From assembly GCA_037893245.1 (NCBI GenBank), contig JBAIAA010000877.1:558001-622000 (forward strand): DNA of 64,000 bases, written 5' to 3'. Under the pieces are notes generated by a model that was not told the DNA's origin, ran no database searches, and worked only from the letters and a program-made list of their open reading frames with translations. A program made the position numbers and the translations under genes. Source of the DNA: Crossaster papposus (Eukaryota; Echinodermata; Asteroidea; Velatida; Solasteridae). Shown one piece after another: positions 45,501-56,553 of this stretch (its first letter is position 1; each line of letters starts with the position of its first letter).

Positions 45501-47560
45501 AGCCAATGGTTGCAAAGTTTGATCATGACATGAGAAATCCCCCCCCCCCCCAATCATGCCAAAAATGTGTAAAGAAGAGTATCCTAAAACAATGTCGTTG
45601 CTGTGAGACTGTCAATTCGCTGCAAATGAAACGTCGCTGTTCATCTCATTATCGAGTACCCTGCGAACTGACTAAAAGACTCTGTTTCTTTTCTGACTTA
45701 TTTTTTGTTCAATGTGGTCTATCACCTATTCTTCCTTTTTAATTTAGGCTAGTACAATAAGATTCTGTGTTAATGAGCAAACATAAAAACTGACTTTTGT
45801 TGCAGCAGTCTTCCGGATTATCGTCGGGGTGCACTGACCAGGCAAGCCCATTGACTGCCAGGCTCGGCTTGTGATATTGGCCACCTTTGTGACTGCCCTG
45901 CCACTTCCCATCAGGAAGAGTGGACTCTCATCACCCTTGATGTCTACTCCTAGTTTCACAATGTTAGTTACAAAAAAGAAAACCAATTGGGAGATTCCAG
46001 TCCATAGCGCCACTTTAGTGTAAATCTCTTAATAAGAACAGTTTATTATTTCATGTATAATTATTACTATAAGTACATGTAGCACAAATCAGTTTTTTCT
46101 TTTTTTACACACTGCTGCAGTATACGTTTGCACACTATATGATGCAGCTGTTGGAATACAAAATAACATTGCTAACCTTTGCATCCAGACGCTGGTCGTC
46201 CAAACTGGACGTAGTAGTCCAAGTGCCTGGCCAGAACATCATCAAGAAAAACACATGCAGGTCCAGACTTTGCATTTTTGTGCTTGAAGACCTGTGTTCA
46301 AAACAACAAATAAATCAATACATAAACATACAATTTAGTAACACTTTGTTTTGTATACCTGAAGAACTGTATATGCTCATAACGGTCCACTTGTATCAGG
46401 AGTCTGTCAAAGTGTACATAAAATAACGATGCATTCAATGAATTGACTTCCACAGAAATAACATACTAAAAATTTACAAGATAATTAACGGATGCCAAAT
46501 TATCACCTGAAACATAATGACGTCTTCAAATGTATCTGGCATGACAACATTCTTTCGGTTTCTGTATTCTCCCAAATTGGCATTTTCTATTACACCAGCC
46601 CTATGGACTTGAGATAGCAGGATGTCCATTATAATTAAGTCCCTCAGCCGCTCTGATGTAGCATTGCAGAGTGTAGTCCCTAAAAAAGTATAATTAATTT
46701 CCGAAGACAAAAAGACAAAAGTTGAAACATAAAAAAACATGGCTCTCTGCAAATTGAAATATGCACAAATAATAAAGAATACAAAACCAACCCTCCCCAC
46801 TTCTGCTCAGTGGGAGAATGCAACTATGCGGTTAAGAAAGTGTCATCTCAGTTAATGAATTAAGTAAAAGAAAAAAGGTGAAATCTCACTTGAATCTAGT
46901 TGTGAGCGAGAGCAGCTCAGCGGAGGAGCGCTTTCGAAAACATCGGATGTGTCTGGGTTGAAGCAGCAAGTCTTAAAAAAAATTGGCCATGCAATTGAAA
47001 GATTTCACAAAAACCGTATAAAAATTAAGACAATTGAAAATAAATAATCTGTTAATGGTAAAATCATAATAATAATAAAGCGAATGAACCTGCATATACT
47101 CTTGTTGTTGAGCAAATCATTGAGCCAAAAACATTCTTAAAACACTACCTTCAAGGATCTGATTTTTGTAAATACATTTTGGACATTAATTGGTAATTTT
47201 GCCATAACACCAACTAAAAACAATATTCAGAATAAATTGGCTGCATGTTGAACATCAAAAGTGTCTCTTATCTTTATTTATGAGTGCCCTGAGTGCCCCC
47301 TCCTCTTTCAATGATTTTCTGTGTACTTACCTTGTATCCTCGACCTCATTTCGTTCTTTCGCTGCCGAATTCCTGGCTGTGTTGACTTGGCAAAATGGTT
47401 TGCCAAGCTTAACGTCTTTGAAATGTGGCACTGCTTGATTTGAAGCGCAGCAGCCTGGTCATCCTCGAGTTGAAGGTATTCCAAAAAACGCTTGAGGGCC
47501 AGCAGATACTTGTATACTGTCTGCGGCTGCTTGTTAGTTGATTTCAGCGTGACAACGAGT
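42515..47560 (-). CDS. Tyrosine-recombinase-like protein, multi-exon gene
   Basis: Minus-strand exons 47331-47560, 46890-46971, 46507-46679, 46177-46291, 45795-45949, 45209-45358, 44767-44835, 43975-44046, 43420-43461, 43137-43190 and 42515-42661. From the second onward every join keeps phase. The first has an N-terminal core-binding-like region (TVYKYLLALKRFLEYLQLED), but its join to the next is one base out. The catalytic part shows the pattern of DNA breaking-rejoining enzymes: Arg in SQVHRAGVIENANLGEY, Lys in VFKHKNAKSGPA, Arg in TPTIIRKTAATK, His in LMEHDPNTQKGYY and its Tyr as probable nucleophile. The tail is Ser/Glu-rich (SSEPRSPRTCNESGDSQPQ, twice from a duplicated exon), then Lys-rich. 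The 5' exon(s) and the true end were not found. Ten in-phase exons argue for a host or domesticated gene rather than a live transposon. Activity is inferred, not shown. Confidence 0.72.
42906..43003. repeat. Tandem direct repeat, 69-bp spacing
   Basis: GCGTCGAAATTTATAAATTT followed by GGTTACGG occurs at 42906 and again at 42975. Confidence 0.8.
43971..44220. repeat. Duplicated exon-plus-intron block, copy 1
   Basis: Matches 44761-44990, covering the exon 43975-44046, both splice sites and about 170 bp of upstream intron (GTTAACGGAAAGGCAAAC, ACCTTTGCTAAATGTGTATA). The exon in this copy has one extra codon (AAT, Asn) compared with the other. Confidence 0.88.
44379..44721. mobile_element. Interspersed repeat R1, copy 2
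   Basis: Ends AGACGGAACTGG and CCAGTTCCGTCT. Internal sequence matches 2650-3042. It sits in the intron between the two duplicated exons. Confidence 0.75.
44761..44990. repeat. Duplicated exon-plus-intron block, copy 2
   Basis: Partner of 43971-44220; contains the exon 44767-44835. Confidence 0.88.
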
Positions 47561-49244
47561 CTGTTATTATAAACACATTATGTCAAGTGCATACAGATTT
47601 ATAGAGCACACAACCGTAAACAGTATAGAGGGTAACTTCACAACCATTTTCATGGAAAGAAGCATTTGTCTCCCATTTTCTGTTTTCTTTTTGCATTCCA
47701 GATTATATATTACTGGTGTCTCACCCATTACACAAAATAACAAAGGTCATATCAGACAACAAAGGCAAAGCTATAATTTTGAACATGGAATTCCAGTCCG
47801 TTTTTACCTCCGACAGTCTGTCTGATCTGTCATCCGTTTCCTGATGCCGAGCACATTGAGATATCAGTGAGTGGCGTGCATAGACTCCTTGAGAAGATTA
47901 ACGTCATCAAGGAAACAGGTACAGATTCCATTCCAGCCCAGTTGTTGTAAGACATGGCATAGGAAATATATCCTATCTTGTCATCCATTTTTCAACACTC
48001 GTTAAAGTCTGGTGAAATCCCTCATTACTGGCGGCTTGCAAACATAGTTTTCATATTCAAGAATTAAGGTGATCACAGTGAAGCCGCCAACTACCAACCC
48101 GTATCACTCGCATCAATAGTATGTAAAATACTTGAGCATATTATTTTCAGCCATGGGATGGATCATTATGAAACTCACACAGTTGTAATTGTGAATCAAA
48201 GCTTATTATTACAACTCATGATCTTGCTAAGGCCCTGGATGACAGAAAAAAAGCAAACAGATTCCATCAATCTTGACTTCTCCAATGCTTTTGATAGAGT
48301 ACCCCACCAAAGGCTCCTCCTAAACTGTATACTTACAGTAAAAGAGTTCGTGGCTCTCTTCTAAATTGGTTCAACAACTTCCTCACCCAAAAAAGCCAAC
48401 GAGTTGTGGTAGATGGCGAAGCTTCGGTGTGGTCAGATGTTATTTCTGGAGTTTACCAAGGCACGGTGTTGGGGTCTTTGTTATTTTTGACATTCATCTA
48501 TGATGTACTAAACTCTATTACATCGTCCATACGGCTATTCGCCCCGATGATTGTTTTATGTATCATTGTATTAACAATTTGGATGACTGCAGAGCTCTTT
48601 AAAAAGATCTTGATTCACTGCATTCTTGGTCAGCCAAATGGCAGATAAAGTTTAACATCGACAAATGCCACGTGATGCAAGTTCCCTACCCTAAAAACAA
48701 CATCGGCGTAGACTACCACTTGGGTGATAATGTACGGACATCAGTAGATAAACATCCATATCTTTCAACTCCAAGCTTTCATGGAAGACACATCAAACAT
48801 CACTTTGAAAGCCAACCGGATGCTGAGTTAATTTAGCCTTGGTCAAGGCGTTACCCGTCCGTACGTACAGCGCAGCGGTAGTCGGAGCTTAAACAACGAC
48901 CTCACGCGGCCACTATTATATGCAAATTAACTTGAGGATATGTGAACGCCTTGGATCAATCATTTAGTTGAGGTTTTTGGGGCGGTGCTTATTATGGTAA
49001 TAGATTAAGCTGACCTTTATAGTCGTTTTCTTATTGGTCGATCGTTGCGTAGAAACTGCATAATTTGAGCTAGCGGTAAAAGCTCATAGCTAGCTCGCAA
49101 GTGTTTACGAACACCGCCATCGTTGACATAGTAATTTATCGGAGAAGGTTGAATGATTTTTACGAAGGCTTTTAGGAATTACACATGAAGATTTGAACTG
49201 TTTGCTTGATTGGTGAGGGTTGCAGTTATTTTCGCTGGTTTTGC

Positions 49245-49975
49245 TGGGTATTTGGTAGTCTTGTTTGCAAGACGATCTTCGCGATGCGGGGCGCCCTCTA
49301 ACGTACGCCGTAGACCACGCGCGAATAACCTTCGCTAAGACCGTCTTGTTTATCTGCTCTAATCGCTCGGAAAATTCCGAGCAGAATTGTTTTGCATTTG
49401 CATGCGCCTGTGACGTTGCGTGAAAAATCGCGTGACGTAACTTGCATAATCGCTGACTCACTGGTATAGTTTATGTACGTCGCAGCGACGTGTGGACACA
49501 GTATAGAATAGACCATGTGAGCGCGTGGCGTGCGTTGTTGTTATAGCGTTGTTTAGTGAAAAAGTGTCAGACCGAGTGGACGAAGCAATCGATGTTACAG
49601 CAAAGATGCCCCTGGGCCCGGCTTTGCCGAAGCCATTGTACCGTCTGTTCGCGACACGGCGCGACATCAATAACGGTTTGATTTTCGCGATGTAGGCCTA
49701 CTTGTTAGTGTACATGTATAGGCCTAATTCATGTACATGTACTATCGCGCACACAGTACCCATAGAGCAAGGTACCTAACTAACAACCTCATTTCTAAAA
49801 CACAAACTTCCTTCAGTGCGCAAGCGTTATTATGCTTTTGACCTCCCTGTTGAATTATGTATAGAGGTCACGCGCTGAGATTAGAGCAGTTAAAGGACGC
49901 CCGCATCGGCGGCCTACGCGCGCTGCATTACCGCGATTAAGATCGTCTTGCAAACAAGACTAGGTATTTGGTTGA
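49245..49975. mobile_element. Foldback MITE, family F1, copy 3, nested in the piggyBac-like element
   Basis: AGTCTTGTTTGCAAGACGAT on the left (49256 on) is inverted near 49945-49965. Inside are GGGCGCCCTCTAACGTACGC and TTTGCATGCGCCTGTGACG, as in the other F1 copies. At 730 bp it is the longest of the three. Confidence 0.8.
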
Positions 49976-50371
49976 ATGTTGACAATGTTATGGTCAAAAC
50001 TAGTTGTGTTTAGCTGGTTAGTTTTGAGTTTTCAACCGCGGCGACTGGAGAAGGCCGCGACTCTATTGAAACGTGTCGAACTCGGCCCTACATTTTATCG
50101 CACGCATCTAATCCAGCGGAAAAAGCGTGCCTCGGTAAAACGCGGAACTCTGATAATTAAATGCTTTGCCGGATGAATTTTGCCAAGAAAATAATTAAAG
50201 GAGTTATTGAGGATTTAAGACACTTGTTCCTGTTTAAATTACGATATTGCGATTATTTTGAAGGTTGGTTCTGCAGCCGTAAACATGCCCCCTCCCCACA
50301 GCGTTGGACCATGCTTGGACCACACAATGTGGCGACAACGCACAGACCAGCATGCCTGGGTATAATGCCGA

Positions 50372-50631
50372 TTATGCGGCGATAACAAACTGACCAAACA
50401 CGCTGAAAAACGCTGAGTAGCTGGCCGTACGTGGGAACTCCGAGTAAAATGGGGCTGCCTGAAAAATGACATAAGCTGTCGGCAAATTCACAAAAACATC
50501 GTGACCACGAAGAAAGGATTCTAAGGCCTTTCGCTGCTCGGGTCTAAAATCTTCGAGGGGTAATATTTCGCTGCAGAATTCAAACAACACGACAGATTTT
50601 CGGACGACAGACGACGCTGAATATCCGCCAT
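50372..50631 (-). pseudogene. RecQ-like DNA helicase N-terminal fragment inside the piggyBac-like element
   Basis: An ATG in good context (ACAAAATGGCGG) starts MADIQRRLSSENLS at 50631. After a one-base shift the sequence continues as LEDFRPEQRKALESFLRGHD and DVFVNLPTAYVIFQAAP. The block from FRPEQ to IFQAAP is the RecQ-family motif 0/I region, where NLPTG-x-GKS-LIFQ is expected. Here the Walker A GKS is missing, so no ATP binding is possible. The frame then loses similarity and stops at 50372. Best read as the first exon of a host RecQ-like gene captured by the transposon. Confidence 0.65.
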
Positions 50632-51499
50632 TTTGTCTTTAATGTCATGCTGCAAATAAGTAACTGCATCAAATTTGATGACGTCGGGATTCAACCGCGT
50701 TGTGATTGAACACTCCACATCCCCGCCTATACTTATTTGTATTCGCAGACGAGGTCATGCGCTGAAGATGTGGCGCAAAATATAGGAAAAACATAATATT
50801 TAAAAAACGGTTGACCCAAGGCACAACAAGTAGCTTCAGTTGATTTGCATAAATAGTGGCCGTATGATGTCGCTGTTCGCGCTGTATCTTTGCGGAGGGA
50901 GCGCGAGCTAGCAGCATATGCGTGGCGCGCGTGGCGTGTATTTCTGGACGGATAACGACAGACGGATAACGACGAACGCGCCTTGACCAAGGCTAGGGTT
51001 AATTAAGAGGAATCCCACGGATGAAAAAAACAGAATTACATCTCTCTTCGTGGTCAGGCCACATTTATAATATTGCTCCACAGTTTGGAATCCTCATCAT
51101 CAAACCTCCATCAACCAAGTAGAAGCTACCCAAAGGAGAGCAGCTAGATTTGTGCAGAACATCTATCAGCGCACTGAAAGTGTTACTGCAATGCTACAAA
51201 ACCTGCAGTGGCCTTCACTTCAAGCTAGAAGGGAAGCAACCATCACAATTATGATGTACACAATTTTCCACAAGCTCATTGCCATCAACAAGGATCAGTT
51301 CCTGCCCCCAATGACAGATACCAGGCTATTAACGTACCATCAGTCTGTCTAGATACCAGCTTCTCACAACCCATTCCTTCAAGGAGATCGATAAGCTATC
51401 CTTTATATGCCTACAACTGTCCGGCTGTGGAATGCTCTTTCTGTAAATGTCATATCAGTTCCATCAGTAGAGGTCTTCAGGACAATTGGATTATTTTGT

Positions 51500-52420
51500 T
51501 TTACTTGCACCTGTACATGTATACGGTATTTCCCCCATGTTTGTGCACCTTAAGCTTCACCTCGGCGTTACTATCCAAAAGTGGAATTTGATGAGTATCA
51601 CCGTAGACGTAGTTGTGTCCTCGTTGGTCAGTGAATTATGTGGACCTGTATAGGTCTTGAATTTGGTGATAGGACAATGCCACGTTGGCCTTACACGAAG
51701 CAACAATATGGAGGGCACCAAGGCCAGTAGATAGGGCACCAAGGCCAAATAGTATCCGAGAAAAGGACATGGAGGCTACGCTCTACACTGTACTTGCAAA
51801 TGCATTAATTAGACTGATTAGACTCTGCATAATCAAAGTAAAGAAATGTTGACTTTAATCATCCCACCCCTATTTGTTTTGTTCTGAGTAACTACAAACT
51901 GGACTGAGAGCCCCCACGCCCCTCCCCCTCCCCCTCCCCCACCCCCTCCCCCTCCCCCACCCCCAATAAATTTAAAATAAATAAATAATACAATAAAATA
52001 ATTATACAATAAAACATCCATTTGTATACACCTTGTTTAAAGGTAAAGCAGCTTACATTGTAACTTTAATAATGTTTTCATATCTCACTTTAGAGACGAT
52101 ACTTAGTGTTAGTACTTCATTGTGTGCCTTAACAGTACTTTGAGATGGATAGTATTATTAGATCACTTCCATGTTCATTTACGCCTAGCAAGACTTTTAG
52201 ATGCAAGAGCATACAACTTGGCAGTCTTTAAAATGTGCCAAGCCTTGAATATCGCTTGAGTCAGCATTTGAAAGTTACATCGGAATCAGTATCCGAGTGC
52301 ATCATAACTACACAATTTCAATGTCGCTTTTGCGTTGAAAATAAAACAAACCGACAATTGCTATTAATTGAAACATTGGCATTTTATTGATGACATGTCA
52401 AGTTTTTGACCAAGATGCAC
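51500..52420. other. No gene; C-rich microsatellite
   Basis: Contains the C-rich tract described separately, and otherwise AT-rich sequence with no gene recognised. Confidence 0.45.
51908..51965. repeat. (CCCCCT/CCCCCA)n microsatellite
   Basis: About 50 bp of CCCCCT and CCCCCA units. The minus strand is G-rich in regular blocks, which favours G-quadruplex formation and produces the poly-Gly frame there. Confidence 0.9.
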
Positions 52421-52550
52421 CATCTCATCAGTTTGTTCTACAGTAAAGAACAGAAGAGGGTGCAATGTCGGTTCCCCTTCAATAGCGTGTGTGGCCACCA
52501 TTGATTTGGATACAGGCAGTACATCGTAGGCGCATACTGCCTACCAGTCT

Positions 52551-53393
52551 TTAGATGGATTGCTGCTGGATTCTGTCCCACTCAGTACTCAATGTCTGAA
52601 GCAGCTCTGCCCGTGTCCTGGCCCTGCCAACTACGCGTCTCCCAAGCTCATCACACAGGTGCTCTATATAAATGGGATCCAGGTCGAGGGAGAGCGAAGG
52701 CCACTGCATGGTGTTTATGTAAAGCGAGCTGAAAGGTGTCATGCTAAAAGGTTCTCAGTTCTAGGTGGTCTAGCAGGAATGACAACATATGAGGTCGCAG
52801 GGTGTTATCCACATACCACTGGGCGTTAAGATTCCCATCCACAACCACCAGTGGCGTCCTGTACCAGCCTGATATGGCGGCCCGCACTATCACACGTGGG
52901 CCACCCCACCTGTCGGTTTGCCACACACAACAATCGGCATATCGCTCGCCAGTTCTTCTCCAGACACGCTCACGCCCATCATGATGATACAGTGCGCCAA
53001 GGCCCACCGCTGATGCTGCTGGCACCATCTCTGTCGATTGCGGCGATGGACAGCCGTCAACACGGCGCCCCTGTATCTTCTGGCAATAAGACCATTGTCA
53101 TGCAGTCGTCTTCGCGCAGTATCATTAGAAATCCGTGGATTTGCACGCCCTGGAGTTTCTGCTGCAGTCCGGGATGCTGGACGGAATCGATCCCGCAGGT
53201 GACTTAGGACCATCTGCCTGTCCTGCCTTGCAGTGTTGACTCTTGACCTCGCTGATCGAGGTCGGTCATATGCAGAGTTGTGGAGGGTTTCTCTGCCCAC
53301 CAGGGCCGATATCGTCTGGTGTGAACAGCCAAGATGACGTGCCACCTCACGGTAGCTCAGTCCGCCTACTTTTTTGTCATATAAACCAATCAA
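52551..53393 (-). pseudogene. Tc1-like transposase, decayed
   Basis: Three minus-strand frames. 53393-52890 has the helix-turn-helix region LSYREVARHLGCSHQTISAL, then PRSARSRVNTARQDR and ARRRLHDNGLIARRYRGAVL. 53028-52744 has RERVWRRTGERYADCCVWQT and a core strand region WYVDNTLRPHMLSF. 52742-52551 has MQWPSLSLDLDPIYIEHLCD, which holds the final catalytic acid of a DD34E enzyme. The stretch that should carry the first catalytic Asp (FxDESRF-like) is deleted and the NARPH-like motif is broken. Dead copy. The terminal repeats were not found with confidence. Confidence 0.88.
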
Positions 53394-53527
53394 TTGTTTG
53401 AATACAATTTATACCTGTGTATTGAGTGGTTTATTCGGTCCAAATAATTGAAGTTGTATTAATTCAATTAGCGTTCATGAGTCCACAGTGGCGATTAATC
53501 TGACGTCACTTTTGTTTTCCGTGCACA

Positions 53528-54785
53528 AAGTCTATTAGCCTCTGTCATGACCTTTCTAAAAGGTCAACGCGCGGAAAATTGTCAAAATGGCGACGCTTAC
53601 CAACAGCAACACGTGTGTCGTCGATGTCAGAACTTTATGGCTTACGACGGAGCTCTAAAGGCTGTGGCTATTTCGAAAGACCAAACCGTAGGCATAAGGC
53701 TGAATGTCATCCAAAATCGTAAAATTACGAAAGAGAAAGAAACAGCCCCTGAAAAAATGGTCAGTTTGTGAAAGTGTGCTGCGCTATATACGTACGTGCG
53801 TAGCTATAGCTGTACTTCGACGTTTACATTGTTTATAAACAGTTAGAGTTGGGCCGACTTTCCTGCAATGTTGCCAAACTGCAAATTGCAAATTCATTGT
53901 ACCGTTACCATGTTAATGTTATTAATGCTTGCTATTTACCCTCTGTTAACAATTTAGGTGTAAGCTCAGTCCGAAAAAAACCCAACACGGTGGCGTATAT
54001 AAATTTGGCACACAATCGACTGAGCGTTCCCTACGTTGTGGCGCAATTGAATAATTCTTGGAAAATCCAAGTTTAATATTTACGAACTTCTTTTAATAGT
54101 AAATGTCAATAGATGACCCATGTAAGGTTTCAGTCAATAATAGGGTGGAAGATACTAGATTTCACATGCGTCTACATTTAATGTGACAGTATTTAAAACT
54201 AGTTGGTTTTTAAATTAACATTGCAGGATCAGGAATGTTGAGGTTTAGTAACGTCCATATAGTAATTAGGTGAACAAAGTGCTTGTGTGTAAAGCCCCAA
54301 ATTTATATTTGATGTAAAAAAAAAATGAAAAATGAAAAAAGAATATTGTTTGTATCAAGTTGTATGAATTGGCCCCATAGTTTGTTTACTGTATGGCATT
54401 CACATATATGGCATTCAAATAAAGCTTCAGTTCAGTGCCACTGAACAAAAAAAATTGTTAAAATGTTGGGCCTAACCGGTTTTCTAATGAGCATAAATAC
54501 ACGGCGGGTCTTTTCAAGTGCAGGAAAGCAAATCTAGTTGTATGATTGGCCATGTTTTATTAAGTATTTCCCCGCAATTCACTAACTATCTGTTGTCTTT
54601 CCTCCATGGTATATCTAATTACGTTAGTCTTACGCGAGAGCTCGGAAGCCATATTGACAAATTTCCGCAAAACGCCCTATTCGGTTGATTTTCGTCATTT
54701 CATGACAGAGGCTAATGGACAAACGGCGCGCCCCGGAACAAAATAACAACTCGGTCTTGGAGCAAGACTAACGTCAGAACCGCTG
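53528..54785. mobile_element. Foldback/MITE with ATTAGCCTCTGTCATGA arms
   Basis: TATTAGCCTCTGTCATGA and CGCGGAAAATTGTCAAAATGG at 53533-53588 are inverted with indels at about 54652-54716. The right end continues with GGCGCGCCCCGGAACAAA and TTGGAGCAAGACTA, sequence also in the arms of the 62.2-63.3 kb foldback. The interior has no recognisable gene, although ATGs in good context follow each arm (53584 plus, 54652 minus). Confidence 0.6.
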
Positions 54786-55204
54786 TTCGCCAAAGTCTCG
54801 TCCAAAATGTTCTCACTGTCGCCCATGGTGATAGCTGTACGTCTGGTCATAACTTGTATATGTATTATAGTTGGCAAAGCATCCCAAGGGGTAATATCAC
54901 ACCCACTTATGAGGATGCATGCCCGTGGCGGGGGCATGTCTAACGTGAGTTTCCATTCTAAGATTCTGAAACGCGCGAGCTTTTTTACAAAAGACAACAA
55001 AGCGCCGCGCAGCGGCTGCAACAAGTGAGGGGCTGCTCATAATTGAGCTGAATGAATTTATGCCTGGGCCATCTATCCTCAGTGGGCAACGAATTTAACC
55101 TAGATTCTGGAGCCAAAAAAGCTCATCAAGACAGAACAGTTGAAAGAAATAATTACAGTGAGACACATTATACAGTTGTTGCCTGCTGTGACATGGTCCA
55201 TGGC

Positions 55205-55262
55205 GTTTTGTACACCCGAGGGGGCAAATGGCACCCGAGGCGAAGCCGAGGGTGCCATTTGC
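55205..55262. other. Strong hairpin at the edge of a MITE
   Basis: GGGCAAATGGCACCC pairs with GGGTGCCATTTGCCC around a small GAGGCGAAGCCGA loop. TTGTTATACCACGG follows just inside at about 55270 and is inverted at about 59452-59468, beyond the LINE, suggesting that the LINE lies inside an older MITE. Confidence 0.65.
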
Positions 55263-56013
55263 CCGTTGTTTTGTTATACCACGGTAATGCCGACATTACG
55301 GAGAAAATAAGGCAAAATTGGAACAGAAAAAAAGCAGACGAACAGCATAAACGAAAGCCGGTGTAAACAACAATGGCGGTCGTCAGTCGTTGCCGAAAGT
55401 GCTAACTTCACTGTTCCCTGTTTACATCGCACAGGAACATACATCAATTTACGTAGTACCAGCTAATATAACACAGCGCCATGTCAAAGGTTGCTAGACT
55501 CTAATATCAGTCGCTTCCATGGTATTTATCACAGAAATGGCCGGCCAGGCTATGCGCTAGCGTGTAAAAAAAGTTCCGCGGCCTGGAAAAAGAAAGTTCA
55601 TGTATTATTATTATTATTATTCGAAACGTTTATTTCCAAACTTTTCACAAGCAAGTTAGGTTAGATTTTTTAAATAAACAAAAAGAAATATGCGTAACTA
55701 TTAATATTAAGAGCACAAAATCTGAAACAATAAACTAGAGATTATTGAAGGGAGTGAACAGTTTGGGGCTGTTCAAATAAACCGAGGCTTGTAGAGAACA
55801 GCCTGACACAGACAATCATAAGACAGGCAATATACAAACGATAGGAATTAACACGAACGAACGGACAAAGAACAAAGAAGACAAAACAACACAAAACAAT
55901 GGATGAGACAGTGGAGACTGAGACAGGGAGACAATTCCAATAAAGATAACAAGTTAGATATAGATTTCACATTGACACCATGCAGCAGAGCAGAGTAGAG
56001 CTAAGGAGGGAAG

Positions 56014-56445
56014 CTACGTTACATATTGTGACAGGGGCGCCTTTTTGTAAGACGATTTAAAACGACCCACAGACGACATTGTTCTAATATCATTGTCAAT
56101 GGAGTTCCATAAACGAGGACCATAGAAACGGAGAGTAGATGCAGAATATAAGGTGCGGATGAATGGAACATATAAATTGTGTCGGGATCTGGTGTTATAT
56201 ACGTGTATGCTTTGGACTGATGAGAAGAATGACGAGAAACTGTTGGGGAGAAGATTGCGTGCAAATTTGTACATGAATATCGCTGTGTGAAATTTCGTCA
56301 AGTCATTAAGAGTGAGAGTACGTAGCCTTGAAAATAAAGGTGCAGAGTGCTCCCGATAGTGTGAGTTAGTGCAAATACGAATAGCTCTTTTTTGCGTAAT
56401 GTATAAAGAGTACAGGCTTATTAGAGGACGTGTTTGACCAAACAA
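56014..56445 (-). pseudogene. C-terminal part of the LINE ORF2, shifted frame
   Basis: Continues the protein above after at least two small indels: SLYITQKRAIRICTNSHYRE, SRLRTLTLNDLTKFHTAIFM, VYNTRSRHNLYVPF and YGPRLWNSIDNDIRTMSSV are the usual thumb/C-terminal motifs of CR1/L2 ORF2. Confidence 0.85.
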
Positions 56446-56553
56446 TATTACAATAGTTTAAGTAAGGGAGAATAAGTGAATTATAAAGCAAAAACAGGCA
56501 TCCAGAGGGAAGAAATAAACGAAGTTTGGACAGAACACCGGTATTGCGTGAGA

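Larger units (their letters stand above)
48832..50998. mobile_element. piggyBac-like element with TTAA target duplication
   Basis: 2167 bp flanked by TTAA (48828-48831 and 50999-51002). The right end read inward is CCCTAGCCTTGGTCAAGGCG and the left is TTTAGCCTTGGTCAAGGCG. TTAA plus a CCCTAG start is typical of piggyBac. Removing it restores a continuous RT sequence, which fixes both edges. No transposase was seen, so the copy is non-autonomous. It carries a helicase fragment and a nested foldback. Confidence 0.83.
47790..51490 (+). pseudogene. Non-LTR reverse transcriptase fragment, interrupted
   Basis: Decayed RT of a Jockey/CR1-like LINE in two parts, 47790-48827 and 50999-51490, split by the TTAA-flanked element. 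Part one shows SVFTSDSLSDLSS, GEIPHYWRLANIVFIF, DFSNAFDRVPHQRLL, VVDGEASVWSDVISGVYQGT, GSLLFLTFIYDVLNSIT and KFNIDKCHVMQV. Part two continues with QVEATQRRAARFVQNIYQR and TVRLWNALSVNVISVPSVE. The YQGT and degenerate FADD-equivalent (LFAPM) motifs, frameshifts and stops show that it is dead. It lies next to the recombinase-like gene on the opposite strand. Confidence 0.82.

Noticed and set aside
51833..52021. Minus-strand frame with a poly-Gly stretch
   Set aside because: It comes from the C-rich microsatellite at 51908-51965.
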